A stretch of 64,000 nt of DNA. Source: Saturnia japonica. Lineage: Eukaryota; Arthropoda; Insecta; Lepidoptera; Saturniidae. Below are positions 1-12,866 of the stretch, piece by piece (positions within the stretch are counted from its first letter, which is position 1; every line of letters begins with the position of its first letter). The notes under the pieces were generated by a model, which did not search any database, was not told the origin of the DNA, and saw only the letters and a list, made by a program, of their open reading frames with translations. The stretch is from the NCBI GenBank assembly GCA_033032175.1, contig CM065318.1, forward strand, positions 1,860,001-1,924,000, in the 5' to 3' direction. Position numbers and translations under genes: made by a program.

Positions 1-39
1 AAGTAGATTGTACACACAATATGTTCATATAGGTATACA

Positions 40-365
40 TGCACACCACACAGGTAAGTACATAGGTTCTTTAAGGGACATTTTTTCTTTTTTTACGATA
101 GTTGGTGTAGACCATAATTTCAGATTACTAAATACTTATACACATGTTCCTTCCTTCCTCCCGGGAGGTAGATCGCCACTTCATTACAATGGAGGCTACA
201 GCTCAAGCCGAGGCCGGCCACTTTAGAACCATTACGCGCATGTTACCCATTCTTTTGCAGTTGAGTGCCTTAAGCGCTCGCCCCCAAGCCACGGTGAAGC
301 TGTAAAAGCCGTCAGAGGCTCTAGTTTCTAGGGCCCTTAAGTCTAACAGTATAGTTAGTCAGAAA
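40..365 (+). repeat. Dispersed repeat family C, copy 1
   Basis: A ~350-bp unit beginning near a CACACAGGTA..CATAGGTTCT block and ending in AAGCCGTCAGAGGCTCTAG followed by a short A-rich tail. The same unit recurs at 20310-20710 in the same orientation, at 27640-27990 inverted, and as a fragment at 21925-22060. It contains no convincing reading frame. I infer a non-autonomous mobile element of unknown class. Confidence 0.7.
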
Positions 366-429
366 AAAAGAAGTGGATTGCCTAAATATTTTAAAGTCTT
401 AATACTTTAAATAATTTAAAGTCTATATT

Positions 430-775
430 TTAGGTATTACAAAACTACTAGCGGTCGCCGAATGATCGAAATTCGACCAGTGACTTTTTAATCATAGAAT
501 ATTTTCTGTTTAACATTTGCAGTATGAACCTAAACAATGAATATTATATCACTCGCTGTCACTTTTCATTGATTGACAATGTCAATATTTTGGGGGATCT
601 AAGTTCAATGGCACTGCATAGGTTAGGATTCGCAGTATTAATTTAATAAATAACAGGTATTATAGATAAATTTTAGCTTTCTGCACTCCTTCTCCATATA
701 AACTCTAACCTTGCCAAATCTCACAGTCTTTCGTGCACGCAATACGCTTAAAAAGGGGTACAAAGTTTATGCCTC
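430..775 (-). repeat. Dispersed repeat family D, copy 1
   Basis: This block is the reverse complement of 4080-4345. Shared landmarks are the CTAGCGGTCG end, the GTCGAATTTCGA-like stretch, GTTCAATGGCACT and the CACGCAATACGCTT end. Further copies lie at 52675-52960 and, in part, at 60170-60260. Several hundred bp long with no coding capacity, so MITE-like or a retroelement tail. Confidence 0.65.
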
Positions 776-984
776 ACCTATTTATTAATCTAATGATGAT
801 GATGATTCTCCTTATCATAATATGTATAACGTTAAAATTGTTTTTCCTAATAATAACAGGATTTTAATACATTACTTTCGATGATAATCAATGTTATAAT
901 CAGAATAGAAATGAAAGCGCTAATAGGTATTCTAGGAGTGAAATTGAGTGGCATGAAAATAAATAGTTTGTTAAGAAATCTTTG

Positions 985-1320
985 TTGTGTGAAAGAAGAT
1001 ATAATCAGACGGATTGAGAAAGGGATGCTTAGATGTTTTGGGTAGGTATGTAGAGAGGATGAATGAAGGAAGAATGACTAAACAAATTTATTAGGCGAGT
1101 ATGAATGAGAGCGTTGGAAGGGGAAGGCTTAAGCGAACGTTTCTGCATTAAATCGAGGACTTCCTGAAGTAAGGTCACGTCAAGAGTACTTACTCTAAAA
1201 CGAAGAGCGTGCGTGAAAGATTGACGAATGTTGAAGAAACAAACAATGTATGTCAGGATCGTAGCAAGTGGAAGTACGTGGTCTCTGCCTACCCCGTTTC
1301 TCGAAACCGTTGAAATCAGA
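985..1320 (+). pseudogene. Non-LTR retrotransposon (LINE) reverse transcriptase C-terminal relic
   Basis: Translation in the plus direction, with stops and frame changes, gives VERMNEGRMTKQIY, then GRGRLKRTFL and VCQDRSKWKYVVSAYP. This order (a V-ERM block, a GRPRRTF-like block, then DR-KWK-VVSAYP) is the usual C-terminal tail of reverse transcriptases of insect LINEs. Only the 3' end is present. The LINE-3'-tail-like sequence AATTCTCGTGTCACGGTG follows at about 1437. Dead copy. Confidence 0.7.
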
Positions 1321-4079
1321 AAAGCAAAATTAGAGCAGTAGACGTGTTTTGTGATGCGATACGACCTAGACAGTTAATAAGAGATTTTCGGGAGTACGAT
1401 CCTCGAGGGTTAAAATACAATGTTGAAAGTTATCTAAATTCTCGTGTCACGGTGTTTGCGGTCGCACTCATCCGAAACGGCTAACCGATTTTTATGAATT
1501 TTTTTATATATATTTGGTAGGTATGAGATTCGGACGTAAAGTATATTTCATAGCGCTAGGGTGTCCCTATCCAGAATTTTTTTTTCTATTTTGCGGGTGA
1601 AACCGAATACAGAAAATACAGAAAAAGTGGCAAAGGTTTTTTTTTTTGATTGAACACGATTTCCTTCCTCTGGAATTAGGTACCTTCCAAATTTGAAAAA
1701 TTATTTTTGTATTTCATAGCCTACTTAATTTTATTGAGAAAGGTTATGTAACTTCACGCTACAAACTTAAGAAGTGGTGCAGTGATCGTGAAGATGTAGC
1801 CAATTAGGCACAGGAAGTGAGAATAAATTATCTACAAAGGCACGGTGGAGAGTTTTTCGAATAAATTTGATACGCTTGAAAGCTTCGGACACAACTAGTT
1901 ATTAATACACGTGATACAGCGAAGAACGATATATCTGAATCCAGCAAGTGCTAACTGGATCATTCACATATATTTCGTAACACTAGCGATGGCCCAAGGT
2001 CGGCAGTGTTAGCGGTTACTTGTCAAAATGGCTGTTTGTGACGTCACAAGTCACAAATGACGTCCTCCCGCTAAAGAACGAGTCACGATACCTATCTAGT
2101 CGAATAGTTTTTTTTTCGTTACGAATGATATTAAAGAAATACCAGTGGCAATTGCAATCAGTTTAACAAGTCATATTCATGTTTTATAAAATGTATTATT
2201 AACATTTATAAACATAGAACTTTTAAAATTTCTATAAAAGCTTGAAGCGTAAGCCTTCATTCCACTTAAACTGAAAAGTTCTAAGTTGATGTAAATTTTA
2301 TTCAGCAGTACTGCCTACGCTTCTTATCAGTAAGCAAAGATAACCTTCCTCTGTAACTTTATTCATTAAACATTATTATTTAGCTCAATATATATATAAG
2401 CCAGTAAGAGTCTGGGCAAAAGCTTCGTCCTAAGGGAAGGTACGGGATTTATCACCACGCTAGCTATGAAGTATTGGCGATTTCGAACAGAGAGAGATGT
2501 TTTCTTTCACCGTACAAATTCGTTGGTACATGCTGAGGTTCGAACCTATGTAAATCTGTGCCTGTTTACTACTGAGATATCATTGCTTTGAAATTGCTGC
2601 TCCCAGTAGGTACTCTCAACATATTTCGAATTTTACGCTAGAGCAAATATATTAATAAGCCTCATCTCATACACAAAATTGTGATAAAACTTGTAGTCAT
2701 TACAACACGTGGTAGACTCACGCGAACGTGCACCGCTCTGTGCATTGTGTTAGGTGTGAATCCGTCTTTTAAGTAAACCGTATGTTGTCACGTACAATGT
2801 CGGTAGGTGTAAACCAATCTTTCTAATTTCAGTCGTCATTCGTTAATACATCTATAGGTTACATAATGTTTCCACTAGCAATAGCTAAAATTATTTTCAT
2901 ATTGGCACCTATCAAAAATAGGTAGGTGCTTCAAGCTATAAACAATACGTACCTATTGCATTCTAATGAAACATTATAAAACTTAGAACCAAATTTGTAT
3001 AGGAAGCCATTGTGACCGTAAGCACCCATAGACAATCGTTATTCCATAATTGAAAAGCGTCCATTGGTCATCGCACGTCGTGCCGCCATTTTGTATGTTA
3101 GTATGCGAACCGCGTTTCCCGCCAAGACGTTCGTGCCGCGCCCAACACGATAGAAAGAATCATGATAAAGGAATTTATGTTCGGCTTGCGTATGTGAAGG
3201 TATATGATAAACGATGAATAAGTAATAAGTGTTTCTACGTATTAATGTCCATGATTTTTTTTTAAATTATGCGCAATATTATAGCTCATTGTTGTTTTCG
3301 ACTGTACTTACTGTTTCTTTTTTTCGTTATCTTCCTGGGGCCAATGTCAGTGGAATAATGTCGTTACATTAAAAAAATATTTGATGTACGTTTGAATATC
3401 AAACATAAATTATAATTAGAAAAATTTCATGAGATTTCTTTTATTCGGTCTACCTTATCCATTATGCTCTAAGCCAGGACATGAACCTGACAAAATGAGA
3501 CAAATATACCGAAATTTGTACACAAAGCAGCCTCGTATCTAGGGTTTTTACGAACAGGGACAGAAACTTGATAGTAGCGCCCCCTCTCCCTAGTGTTTGA
3601 GATAAATTATTAAAAAAACTCACAAATATAACATAGGTGGCATTTTTTCTGATTAGAACAATAAGAGCCCTTTAATAAATTTGCACTCTTCTAGCTTTTT
3701 CATTTGTGTGACTTCATGTGGGAATTTTTTTTGGAATATTTTTGATTTTTTATACTTTCGTAATAAAGTTGTTTTTTTTTAAACCAAATTTTATTATGAT
3801 TTTGGCACCTTCTGAAACTGCCGTCCAGGGCCAATGCCCCAGTTTGCTCACACCTAGGCCCGGGGCTGACACAAAGTACCTATAAATTAACGGTTCCGTA
3901 TCCGATTCCGTGAGTCAACGTTACACGGAACAACATAATATGACCAAACCGGGACGCAGGTACCAATGTATGAAATTAACATAATCCTTAGGGACATATA
4001 AATAGTGCTGGATAAAAGTTCTGGGGAAAGGCATGGGCTTAACCAATAACCCAGCCTGATAATCATTATGCTATAATAA

Positions 4080-4345
4080 TACGTGAAGCAAAAACTTTAT
4101 CTAAAATTTATCTATAATATCTGTTACTAATATATTATTAAATTAATTAAAATTATACTGGGAATCCTATCACGACCAGTGCCATTGAACTTAGACCCCC
4201 CAAAATGTTGACATTGTCACTTAATAAAAAGTGACAGCAAGTGATATAGTATTCATTGTTTAGGTTTATACTGCAAATGTCAAACAGAAAATAGTCTATG
4301 ATTAAAAAGTCGCTGGTCGAATTTCGATCATAGGACGACCGCTAG
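4080..4345 (+). repeat. Dispersed repeat family D, copy 2
   Basis: Inverted copy of the block at 430-775. It starts at ACGTGAAGCAAAAACTTTAT and ends at CGACCGCTAGTA. The copies at 52675-52960 and 60170-60260 share the same ACGTGAAGCAAAAGCTT start, which suggests a defined terminus. Non-coding. Confidence 0.65.
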
Positions 4346-4869
4346 TAATTATAAATACCTAATAAATGATAGCACCTACTATATCTTCCCACGATGTTGC
4401 GGTTCTCCAAGAAAAATTTTCAAGACGTCTTCGATCCAGTTTCCTCCTGGCATTTTCATTCATCTTGAAAGGAGTTAAATTCAAATAAATAACTAAATAT
4501 TCAGGTAAGTACTTGAATTGGAAAAAAATTCGTCGCTTAGTGCCGAGGTTCTATCCTATTGACATCAGATCTACTGGCCAGCGAGTCCAGCACGAGGTGT
4601 ATTAAAAGACTATCTAATAGTAACACGACTCATTCAAATCATCCTTGATAACTTTCTATATTGATATCGAACGACTTATTTACCTATCAGCAATTTTTAT
4701 GTCCTATGAACTTACAAATAATTGACTACAATATAGTACCTACTTATCAGTTTCCGCTCGTTCTGATGAGAAAAAAAAAACAATTTACTTTAATATAGTC
4801 AAGAGATACTTTAAAACACTTTGAACGTGCTAACATCTGGAAATACTAGTCACATTTTAAAAAATCTTT

Positions 4870-5275
4870 TTGTTTACAGAATACCGTCGATCGAGCACAT
4901 GCGCGAAACATTCTACCCTCGCTCACGGTTATTTTAAAGATAAAAATGCTTATTGTGATCGATTATTAGAAAATAAATATAAATTATGATATCGTTGACT
5001 TTTTATATGTATTTTTAAGATCCACAATTATGTGCTACATTAATTTGATATATTTCTTATAGTTTACTCAATGTAAGTCATTTATAAGAACTTCAAAATC
5101 GTCGTATTTTGGAATTGATTTTTATTTACGCGGAACCCTATCTCTTTTTCTAAAATAAAAGGTAGTTTATGTTACTCCTTATAATATCAGCTATCTGCCA
5201 CTGAAAATGCCATCAAAAATGGACCAACCGGTCCGAAGATTACCCATAACAAACAGACAGAGTAAAAACAAAAAT
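4870..5275 (+). repeat. Dispersed repeat family E, copy 1
   Basis: This ~400-bp block (ATCGAGCACATGCGCGAA ... CCCATAACAAACAGACAG) recurs at 8340-8665 (same orientation), 9555-9965 (inverted), 34960-35260 (inverted) and as a short piece at 37975-38060. The GACAGACAGA-type end next to a cytosine-poor body is typical of lepidopteran LINE 3' ends or SINEs. No reading frame. Two copies sit in introns of the C1orf43 homologue. Confidence 0.6.
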
Positions 5276-5384
5276 TTTTACAAATTGTTAGGTACCTACC
5301 TTTAGCGGAGGTGTGAGAAACAGAGAGTAAAGTTCCTCATCCGCCATAGAAAAGGGAGGATCCTCCGGCCAGACGGGTGCTATG

Positions 5385-5715
5385 CCTGGCGGGCAGCTGC
5401 CCCGACTGTTGTAGTCGGGTTCTTGTATATATACTCAACGATAGAGTTAATTTCTATAGCGCGATGTAAGATAGTAGGATGCGTCTTATGTGGCTCTATA
5501 GATGTCGCTATGTGTCGCTATGTGTCGCTACGTGTCGCTACGTAGTTGCGTCGATGCGTCAGTTGTGGCGAGAGGTGTCACTACATACCTATTATATACT
5601 TGTGTAAAACTATATATATAAGAGAGATAAATTAAATTATGGTTTTTAGATGTATATTAATCTAATACACATTATTATTATTAACTTCACGCTACGAGGA
5701 TTCTAAGGAGCGGAG
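5385..5715 (+). repeat. Candidate solo LTR or LTR fragment
   Basis: Starts near TGTTGTAGTCGGG, carries a TATATATA run around 5610-5630, and ends near TTAACTTCACGCTACGAGG, after which a short ATG-led frame (MDTKRSGKQRKLRE, then stop) follows at 5732. The TGTTG start and the position of the short frame resemble a copia-type LTR plus leader. A related CTTCACGCTAC block is at 1754. No second LTR was found, so this is a guess from layout. Confidence 0.3.
5501..5540 (+). repeat. 10-bp tandem repeat, four copies
   Basis: Four adjacent 10-mers of the form (G/T)(A/G)TGTCGCTA, with one T-to-C change. It lies inside the candidate LTR and could be a simple replication slippage product. Confidence 0.85.
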
Positions 5716-6704
5716 CAGTAGCTGACTAACCATGGACACCAAGCGATCTGGCAAGCAGCGCAAACTACGCGAATAAGTAAAGTAAGGACAAAGATAACCT
5801 ACACGGGTACAACGTCGGGCAGTCGCGTCGCGTCGCGTAGCGCGGTTGTTAGTTGGTCGAATAAATTAATTTAACACAGGTGAAACACAATTAGTAGTAA
5901 GTATGTAGGCAATTTTGAACAGCGATAAGAACAATTGTACAACTTTTGAGGCTATTTAATTAAAAGGTTTTTAGGTACGAAAAATACATAATACCGTCGT
6001 GTCTTTTTAAACTGCGTATCCACCAGAGATGTGCGAGAAAATGTAATTTTAGTACCTAGGCATTTTGTGTGATGAGGTTTGGTTTTATACAAGTGAATTG
6101 AATTATCCAAAAAATAGTCAAGAATTAGAAGCATGAATTTTAAGTTACTCTAAAAACTTCCTGGACAGTTTTAACAACTGTGCTATACTACCTATCTTGT
6201 AAAAGCGTTGCCTAATCTGACTAATCTCTGAAGATTAGAGAAATATTCTATCTACGTGACATTGGCATAATTGTATACAAACACACACGATGTTACCATC
6301 AGTTACCATACCCTGTGCTTACCTGTCAAGATATTAAGTTCTGTAATTTAAATAGAGTCTGAAAAGTTAGCTTATTGCATTGTGCATCTCTTTCATGTAT
6401 ACTGATAATATAGTATGCTATCTCAATATATTGAATGAGTCATTTCCAACTGACAAGTGACAAGGGTGACAACTGACAGTTGACTGGTGACAGCTGATGA
6501 TCATACTATTTATCAAATTTTCGAATTTTTCGATGATATTGATAAATCATAAATGAAAACTTGTTCTAAACGTTACAAACTATTTGAAATACACTAAAGT
6601 GGTAAATCGATCAATAATTTAGGTACGTTTTACAACCTCTGTGGGTGGTATGGTGAATCTACAAATTTAATGCGTTCTAAGTTGCTACAAGAAAGATAAA
6701 AAAA

Positions 6705-9700
6705 ATGAGGGAACTACAGGATTTTACTAGTATATTGAACATAATATTTATTATAAGTGGAGGTGTGTTAACGTTTGTTATTTTGTTCATATTCGCGAAG
6801 AGGCAGATAACACGATTTGCTCTTCGATCTCGTAGAGGCCCACACGTACCTATAGGAGCAGATGCTAAAAAAGTAAGTTGAATTTATACCTCAAGATTTT
6901 TGTGGCAACAATGCTTTATTGTCATTATAATAGTGATTATTTCACTCTACATGGCCATTTATACCTAACACAAATAGTAGGCGTATTTTTAAGGTCAGTT
7001 GCTGAAGTTAGGAAGCTACTCGTCAGGTACTAATGGCAGGCAGGTGTGATGGTGTTAGGTCCTCAGTTGAATATTGTACAGAATGTATCACATTCCTACA
7101 ATATATATAAACATTAGTAAAAAAGAAATAACAAGGAATATAATATATTTTACAGCTTACCATAAAATATTCATGTATAAAATTAAAATGGAATTATTGA
7201 AATCACTCAATTATAAAGTGTAATCCTTGAAGACCAATTTGGTATGTTATAACAACTATAAAAAATATAATATACAATTTTTTATTTATTTATGTAAAAC
7301 TGACATATCACTGTTTAGGTTTTGACGGTTAATACTATAACATTTAAAAACTTCAATAAGAGTGATCTGTACACTTAACTAGCTCTGAAACAGATCATAT
7401 TACCCCTTCCCTTTCCAAAATATATGAAATATAATAAGGTAATCCTCACTAGATGGATTGAAAAACAATGCAACTTAAAGAATACAAAATACAGTAAATG
7501 TAGGAAAATGTGGTGGGTTACTTTCTGAAGTATGCTTGGCTAGCTATCATCATAAAGTTCAAAAACAATACAGCTACATTTGAGCATTATTTCCCCTTTT
7601 TATAGAAGTACTTACATTTCTGACCTCAAATTGCAGGTCCCACTATAGGTTGTCTTTTATCTAACTTCCTTCACTACATTATCACTTAACCATTTCAGTG
7701 CCGAGTACCCACATAGTAGGCTCACTTTTGCCACATCTGTGGTCCCGAATAACATCCATATTACAGGCTCCTTTTAAAATGGATGTTTTTCCTGTATACA
7801 CTCTAAAAAGTTAGAAAAAATATTATATTATTTATTTTAATTATCAAGACCTCTTAGTGTTTGCTGCATTGGTTTTTATATTTATTAGTTTCACATTAAA
7901 AGCACATATCAGTAACCCACATCATGGATTTACTGCTAAAATGTATGATCACATGACATACTATGATCTCTATGAAAAAAGTAGATGAGGCGAATGTGTA
8001 ATATCAGACATAATCATTACCAAAAGCTTTTTACCTACTAATTTTGATAAGTGCCTATTCTCATAATTTCAGTGTCTAAGAAAAGAGATAGAACGTAGAA
8101 TTGAAGCAGTTCCAAGAATCATGTATGAGCCTCGATTGCTCAGCACAGAACCCTCACACTATATCCTGGAACCTCAACAGCCATATCATTACCGTTTCAG
8201 AGCAGTTGATGATGTCAAGACACTTGGTAAGTAATGTACTGTTTCAACAGCTATCAGGTTTTCTGTTTTCACAACTAGAAATCTTTTTGTGCCGATTTAA
8301 AAATGTTTACTGTGGGTGTTCCTTAGAACATAGACATAATTATACTCTTGCTAACTTTTTGTACATCTTTTTAATGCCTACAATTATGTAGTACATTAAT
8401 TTCATATATCTCTTAAGGTTTACTCAGCATAAGCCATTTGGGCGCCCGAATTGATTCACTGTGAACAGTTTTTTTATTTGTGTGGAACTCTAATTCTTTT
8501 TATAAAACTAAAGTAGCCTAAGTTACTTCTTATAACATCAGCTATCTGCTAGTGAAAGTCACGTTAAAATTGTTGTACCTGTTTCGGAGATTACCCAGAA
8601 GAAACAGACAGACAGGCTAACTGACAGACAGATAAAAATTTTAAAAATGGGTTTATTGATATAGGTGTCGTCTATACTTCATATGCATTTAGTAAAAAGC
8701 TGTTATTTTGACATTACAAACAGACACTTCTATTTTATTAATTGTATAGATGTTACTTGGAGAATGAAGAGGCAACCCGACAGTAATCACAAAAAAATAT
8801 AAAATTGTAGTTGAAAATAATCTTCTAAATCGAATATTTTCTATTGTTCTTCATGTCTAACGAAACACCAATAACAGCGCATGACGTCATTCGTGTGAAA
8901 GTGAACATACTTGATTGGTGCGTTTATTTAGTACTGATACGAAGTGTATGACGTTACGCGCTTTGCGGTAATTTTTTGCGCTGCATTTTCAAAATGTATA
9001 TGTTTAAATGTTATTTTAAGTACTTATAATGCGTCAAGTGTTTATGAAATTATATTTTTCTTAGCTTAATAAATATATAATGATTAATAATTAACGCATT
9101 TTGAAAAGTTGTGCGGTTGGACATTACGCCACCTAGTATAATTAACATACTACGCATGATGAATTTTTAATAAAAAATAATTGAAAATGAAATCAATAAA
9201 GTTTTTGATCTTGTAGAAGATGAAATAGCTCGCCAAGAGCCTGGTCTCCGGCGACACCCCCGCGAGTCACTCCGTGCGTTTCTGCTGTCGTCGCTGGCGG
9301 CTCCGCTGGACGGGCGCGGTCAAAAGCTGGTGCACCAGTTCTGCGATACGTACGAATACGCGAGGCATCATCCCGGAGAGTTCGGCGAAGACGAGTATCA
9401 GTCTTACAGCCGGTTGTTGCTGAAGTTGATAGATGCGTAAGCCAGTTTTTATACATATAGCATAATTATATATACGAATAAATAAAATTGAAGTGTCTGT
9501 TTGTAATGACAAAATAACATATATGAAAGTACATATAATAACAAATAAAGCACTTTTTAAAATTTTTGTCTGTCTGTTAGTTCCAGCAAATCTCAGAAAT
9601 GGTTGTGCCGATTTTCAAGGGACTTTCACTGGCAGATAACTGATGTTATAAGCAGTAACTTGGACTATTTTTATTTTAGAATAAGAGTTATTTAAGATCT

Positions 9701-11635
9701 ACGCAATTAAAAATCAATTCGGAAAAACGACGATTTTGGGGCTCTTAAATGGCGTACGCTGAATAAACTGTGAGGGATATATCAAAATAATATTCCACTG
9801 AATTGTAGATCTTAAAAATACCTAAAAAAAGTCTGCGCAGGCGTAGATCTAACTTCTAAGGATCATCCACAATAAGCATTTTTATCTTTAAAATAACTGG
9901 AAGCGGGATTAACAAGATTCGCGCATGTGCCCGATCGACGTCATTATATAGTCCACGCGAGCGCAGCTGCGGGCACAACTGCTTAATACCAAATTACGAT
10001 ATTATGGCCATAGTTAGACTTGCCAAAGTCCAGCAAGAGCTGGGATATCCAGTTTCTACAGCTCTGGGTGAGGTTTTTTTTTGAGCAGTTGGAAAGCGAA
10101 GTATGTTTGACCATAATCACCTTTGATGTTATATGATTATATAGCTGAAGGTACACGTAAATAGGAGACCGACAATAAAGCAAAGCTGACAGAAAATGAT
10201 CTGTAGGTGACAGATATTTAATTTGAGAATAGACCAGATGACCGTTGGAAAATTGCCCAAACATGCTCTGGTTATATCTATGAGGGTAAAGGTTTAACTA
10301 TATCAGTGGTCTTCTTTTGAAGTAGTGTCCACCAACATGCATAAGGGTTTCAAAAATGTCCAAAGTAGCAAAATAATATCACCTGAAGTTAAAATAGTAT
10401 ATGACCAAAATGGCACTAATGTACTAAAATAATATGACCTGAAGTTAACAGTGTATGAACGAAATGACGCTAATGTAGAAAATGATATAGCATAAAATAA
10501 TATGGCACGAATATAACAAACAAATTAAACTAAATTAACTAGCAGTATATGACAAAAATGGCACTATTGTAGCAGTAATAACATCTTGATTTCATTCAAT
10601 TTCTTCAAATAATACAAAGTTAGCACTCCTAAAGCCTCTATAGTTTTATCATGATATTTTACTGCATCATGGATAGGACTCGAACCAGTGACCATCCAAT
10701 TGATGAATGCAAATCGTCAACAGTGCACGTTTACTGAGGAGCACTGGTGTCGGCACCGGAGTCCCAGTCACCCGTGGTACACCTCGCAGCAGTCCGCAGC
10801 GCCGAGCGGCAGCAGCACGACTGCTGGATCCGGCTAGGTTAAAACCAGCCGCATTGGCAGCTCTACCCACACTACCTGGAGCCAATAAGCTTCCCTCAGC
10901 GCTGCACAATCACTATACCGCTTTAGATGTGAGTGCTTTTTAATATTTTAATATCAAGACACATCTTTGGCCACTATGAAAGTAAAATTCCAAGGTATAC
11001 CATCTAACTTTTATACAACGTTTTTGCAACACAAAGTCTTTGACATAAATTGGTACTTAGCTAGTGTGAGAGAGAGAAAGAACTATGTTATGAACACCTG
11101 GAGCCAATATACTTTCTTTAGAACTGCACAATCAATTATAGAGACACTACTTTGGGCGCTATGATAGTAAATTTCCAAGGTATAACTTTTATGCAACGTT
11201 TTAGAAACGCGGTCTGACGCAAATAGGTACCTGCCGATGTGGCCCAAGATGGTAACATGCTAAGTCTAGTGAGGGAACTGGTTCTCAAGTGCTGCTGCCA
11301 GAGTACACATATAAATGCTTGGCGATAGATTGTCAGTTTGAGGGTGGTAGCTAGCAGGCGGGTATTAGAAAAAGTCTTACGAAATTTAGTACTACCCGCC
11401 TGGCTAGCTCCCACTAGCCTTATGGTATATTACTATCTTTTGCCACATCGTAATTTAACATTAGGTGATATTATGGTCAAAAGCTAAAACTATCAATAAT
11501 TAAAAAGGCCCAGAAAAACTCGTACTCTATTAGTGTAATATTGGTGAACAGAACATGGCGGCGGATCTGAAATGCGAGGAGGAGAGTCGATTACCTGCGA
11601 GTGGGAGGGTGGCGCGGGACGAGACCGCCGTCTGA
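6705..11635 (+). CDS. C1orf43: C1orf43 homologue (NICE-3 family membrane protein)
   Basis: Five coding exons with matching GT-AG junctions and phases: 6705-6872, 8073-8226, 9217-9436, 10724-10928, 11552-11635. They give 276 aa; the human protein is 253. Residues ~8-32 form one hydrophobic membrane segment ending in LFIFAKRQITRFALRSRRGP, nearly identical to the human LFIFVKRQIMRFAMKSRRGP, followed by PHVP. Exon 2 has IMYEPRLL (human IKYEPQLL). Exon 3 has a YEYARHHPGEFGEDEYQSY block matching the human YETARYGTGVFGQNEYLRY. The family is a poorly understood single-pass Golgi/mitochondrial membrane protein reported to affect phagocytosis; that role is family knowledge, not seen here. Exon 4 is Ala/Arg-rich and unlike human. 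The last exon (28 codons including stop) is the least certain, because it begins with a start-codon-like AACATGGCGGCGG. Confidence 0.9.
8340..8665 (+). repeat. Dispersed repeat family E, copy 2 (intron 2 of C1orf43 homologue)
   Basis: Matches the 3' part of the block at 4870-5275, including CAGCTATCTGC and the GACAGACAGATAAAAATT end. Non-coding. It lies just downstream of exon 2. Confidence 0.6.
8690..9000 (+). repeat. Dispersed repeat containing ACGAAACACCAATAACAGCGC
   Basis: The string GTAGTTGAAAATAAT ... TCGAATATTTT ... TCATGTCTAACGAAACACC recurs at 15977-16135, in an intron of FOCAD. A separate start, GTAAAAAGCTGTTATTTTGACATTACAAA, recurs at about 33105. The class is unknown and there is no reading frame. 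Confidence 0.5.
9555..9965 (-). repeat. Dispersed repeat family E, copy 3 (intron 3 of C1orf43 homologue)
   Basis: Inverted relative to 4870-5275. The shared end reads GCGCATGTGCCCGATCGACG and the other end reads TTTGTCTGTCTGTTAG. The copy at 34960-35260 has the same orientation as this one. Confidence 0.65.
10369..10480 (+). repeat. Tandem repeat of ~56 bp in intron 3 of the C1orf43 homologue
   Basis: Two units, 10369-10423 and 10424-10480, share AAATAATAT(C/G)ACCTGAAGTTA, then a GTATATGA/GTGTATGA block and ATGGCACTAATGTA. Degenerate partial units follow to about 10575. No coding role is visible. Confidence 0.6.
11190..11420 (-). repeat. SINE family A copy (inverted)
   Basis: Matches, in reverse, the unit best seen at 36113-36400. 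Shared landmarks here are GTGGCCCAAGATGGTAACATG, TTGGCGATAGATTGTCAG and GGTGGTAGCTAGC. The family has a tRNA-like head in its full copies; this one keeps mainly the body. It sits in the last intron of the C1orf43 homologue. Confidence 0.7.
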
Positions 11636-12115
11636 GGAAACGCCGCGGGGAACTGCACCCTGGGTTCTACCGCGCCATGTGTTGTTGCCTCAGACTCATC
11701 CACAGAATAGCCATGAGGAGAGACGATTCCATCATCTCCTTCTACTGCAGAACCACGTGGACTGATCTATGGAGCTACAGCTACACAGTAGCGCACCACA
11801 CCGTTTAAATGTGAAAAGATCTCTCAGCGAACGTGTTCCCCCTTCCTATAGAGTTCTTCAAACGAGGGCGTAAAGAGGCATTTCAGTAGGCCAGCATTCG
11901 ACGATAGTCTATGATATGTATCACTGACGGTCACCATTGCTTGTGAACTATTGTGTACTTACTATCAGGTGGTATAAAAAATGGTCTCTATCAAGAACAC
12001 CATAAAAATCGTAGTTTCTTAAAATTTTAGTAACTTTTAATTGAATGAGGATATTGTGATATATTTTTTAGATAAGGGTTCAGTATCATCTATTAAGGAG
12101 TAAAACATTTTTTTG

Positions 12116-12588
12116 ACGTGACAACGTCTTATAATTCGATGGAGCCGGCTGCACGCACGAAAAAACATGACTCATGCGGCGTTACCTCACTCTGAGTCGT
12201 TCCATTTAAGGCTTGAAGTGCAAGCGAGAGCGCGGAACGAGCGACAAAAAGGCATTATCGGCCTCCGCGTTCGGCCCTTTCATTTCCTACTTTTCCTATC
12301 ATCGTCCTAATTCTCAACAGAATAACACAAATTGTAAGAAGTTAAATATCACACATGTTTAAAAGTTGTAAAACAATTGCTCAAAGCACATTCATACTTG
12401 TAAAAAAAAAAGAAAAAAAAATGTATATAATATGCGTACAAATAAATGTAATTTGATCAATTCAATTGTCATTTCCATTTACCTCCTTCTCTATATCCAT
12501 ATAAAATATCTATCAAACAAATAAAATTAAAATTTTCTTTTGATAAATGATACCATTCCATCAGTATTTTCTTATGACGTTGTCACGT
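12116..12588. mobile_element. MITE-like element with CGTGACAACGTC ends
   Basis: The left end reads CGTGACAACGTCTTATAA and the right end, read in reverse, CGTGACAACGTCATAAG, about 470 bp apart. The interior is non-coding with a GC-rich patch (12190-12290) and an A-rich stretch. I cannot assign a superfamily or define a target-site duplication by eye. Confidence 0.6.
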
Positions 12589-12866
12589 TCTACTATCGTC
12601 AGTAAACCGACTTTACAGACAACCGATTTTTTTTTAAATCAAAATTTATCTTTTAATATTTGCGTGATACGCAGACAACGGCAAACCGCAATCATTTTAT
12701 TTTTATAGATTTGAGTGGATATGTTATAAAATTTGCGTCATTGCTTTACGCATAACTGTTCTTTTACAATTCACTCATGAGACGTCTGTGATGATGAATT
12801 ACTTTGTACTGTATCATAGGGTTTCATTATTCGTAATGTCGAAATATGTATTGCTTAGTCTGATAT

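Larger units (their letters stand above)
1330..6704. other. Gene-free interval upstream of the C1orf43 homologue
   Basis: No exon was found here on either strand. It holds the LINE 3' tail (to about 1640), repeat D (4080-4345), repeat E (4870-5275), a candidate LTR (5385-5715), and otherwise AT-rich sequence with many poly-T tracts. A GC-richer patch around 3060-3150 (GCCGCCATTTTG and neighbours) might be promoter-like, but no linked exon is visible. Confidence 0.5.
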
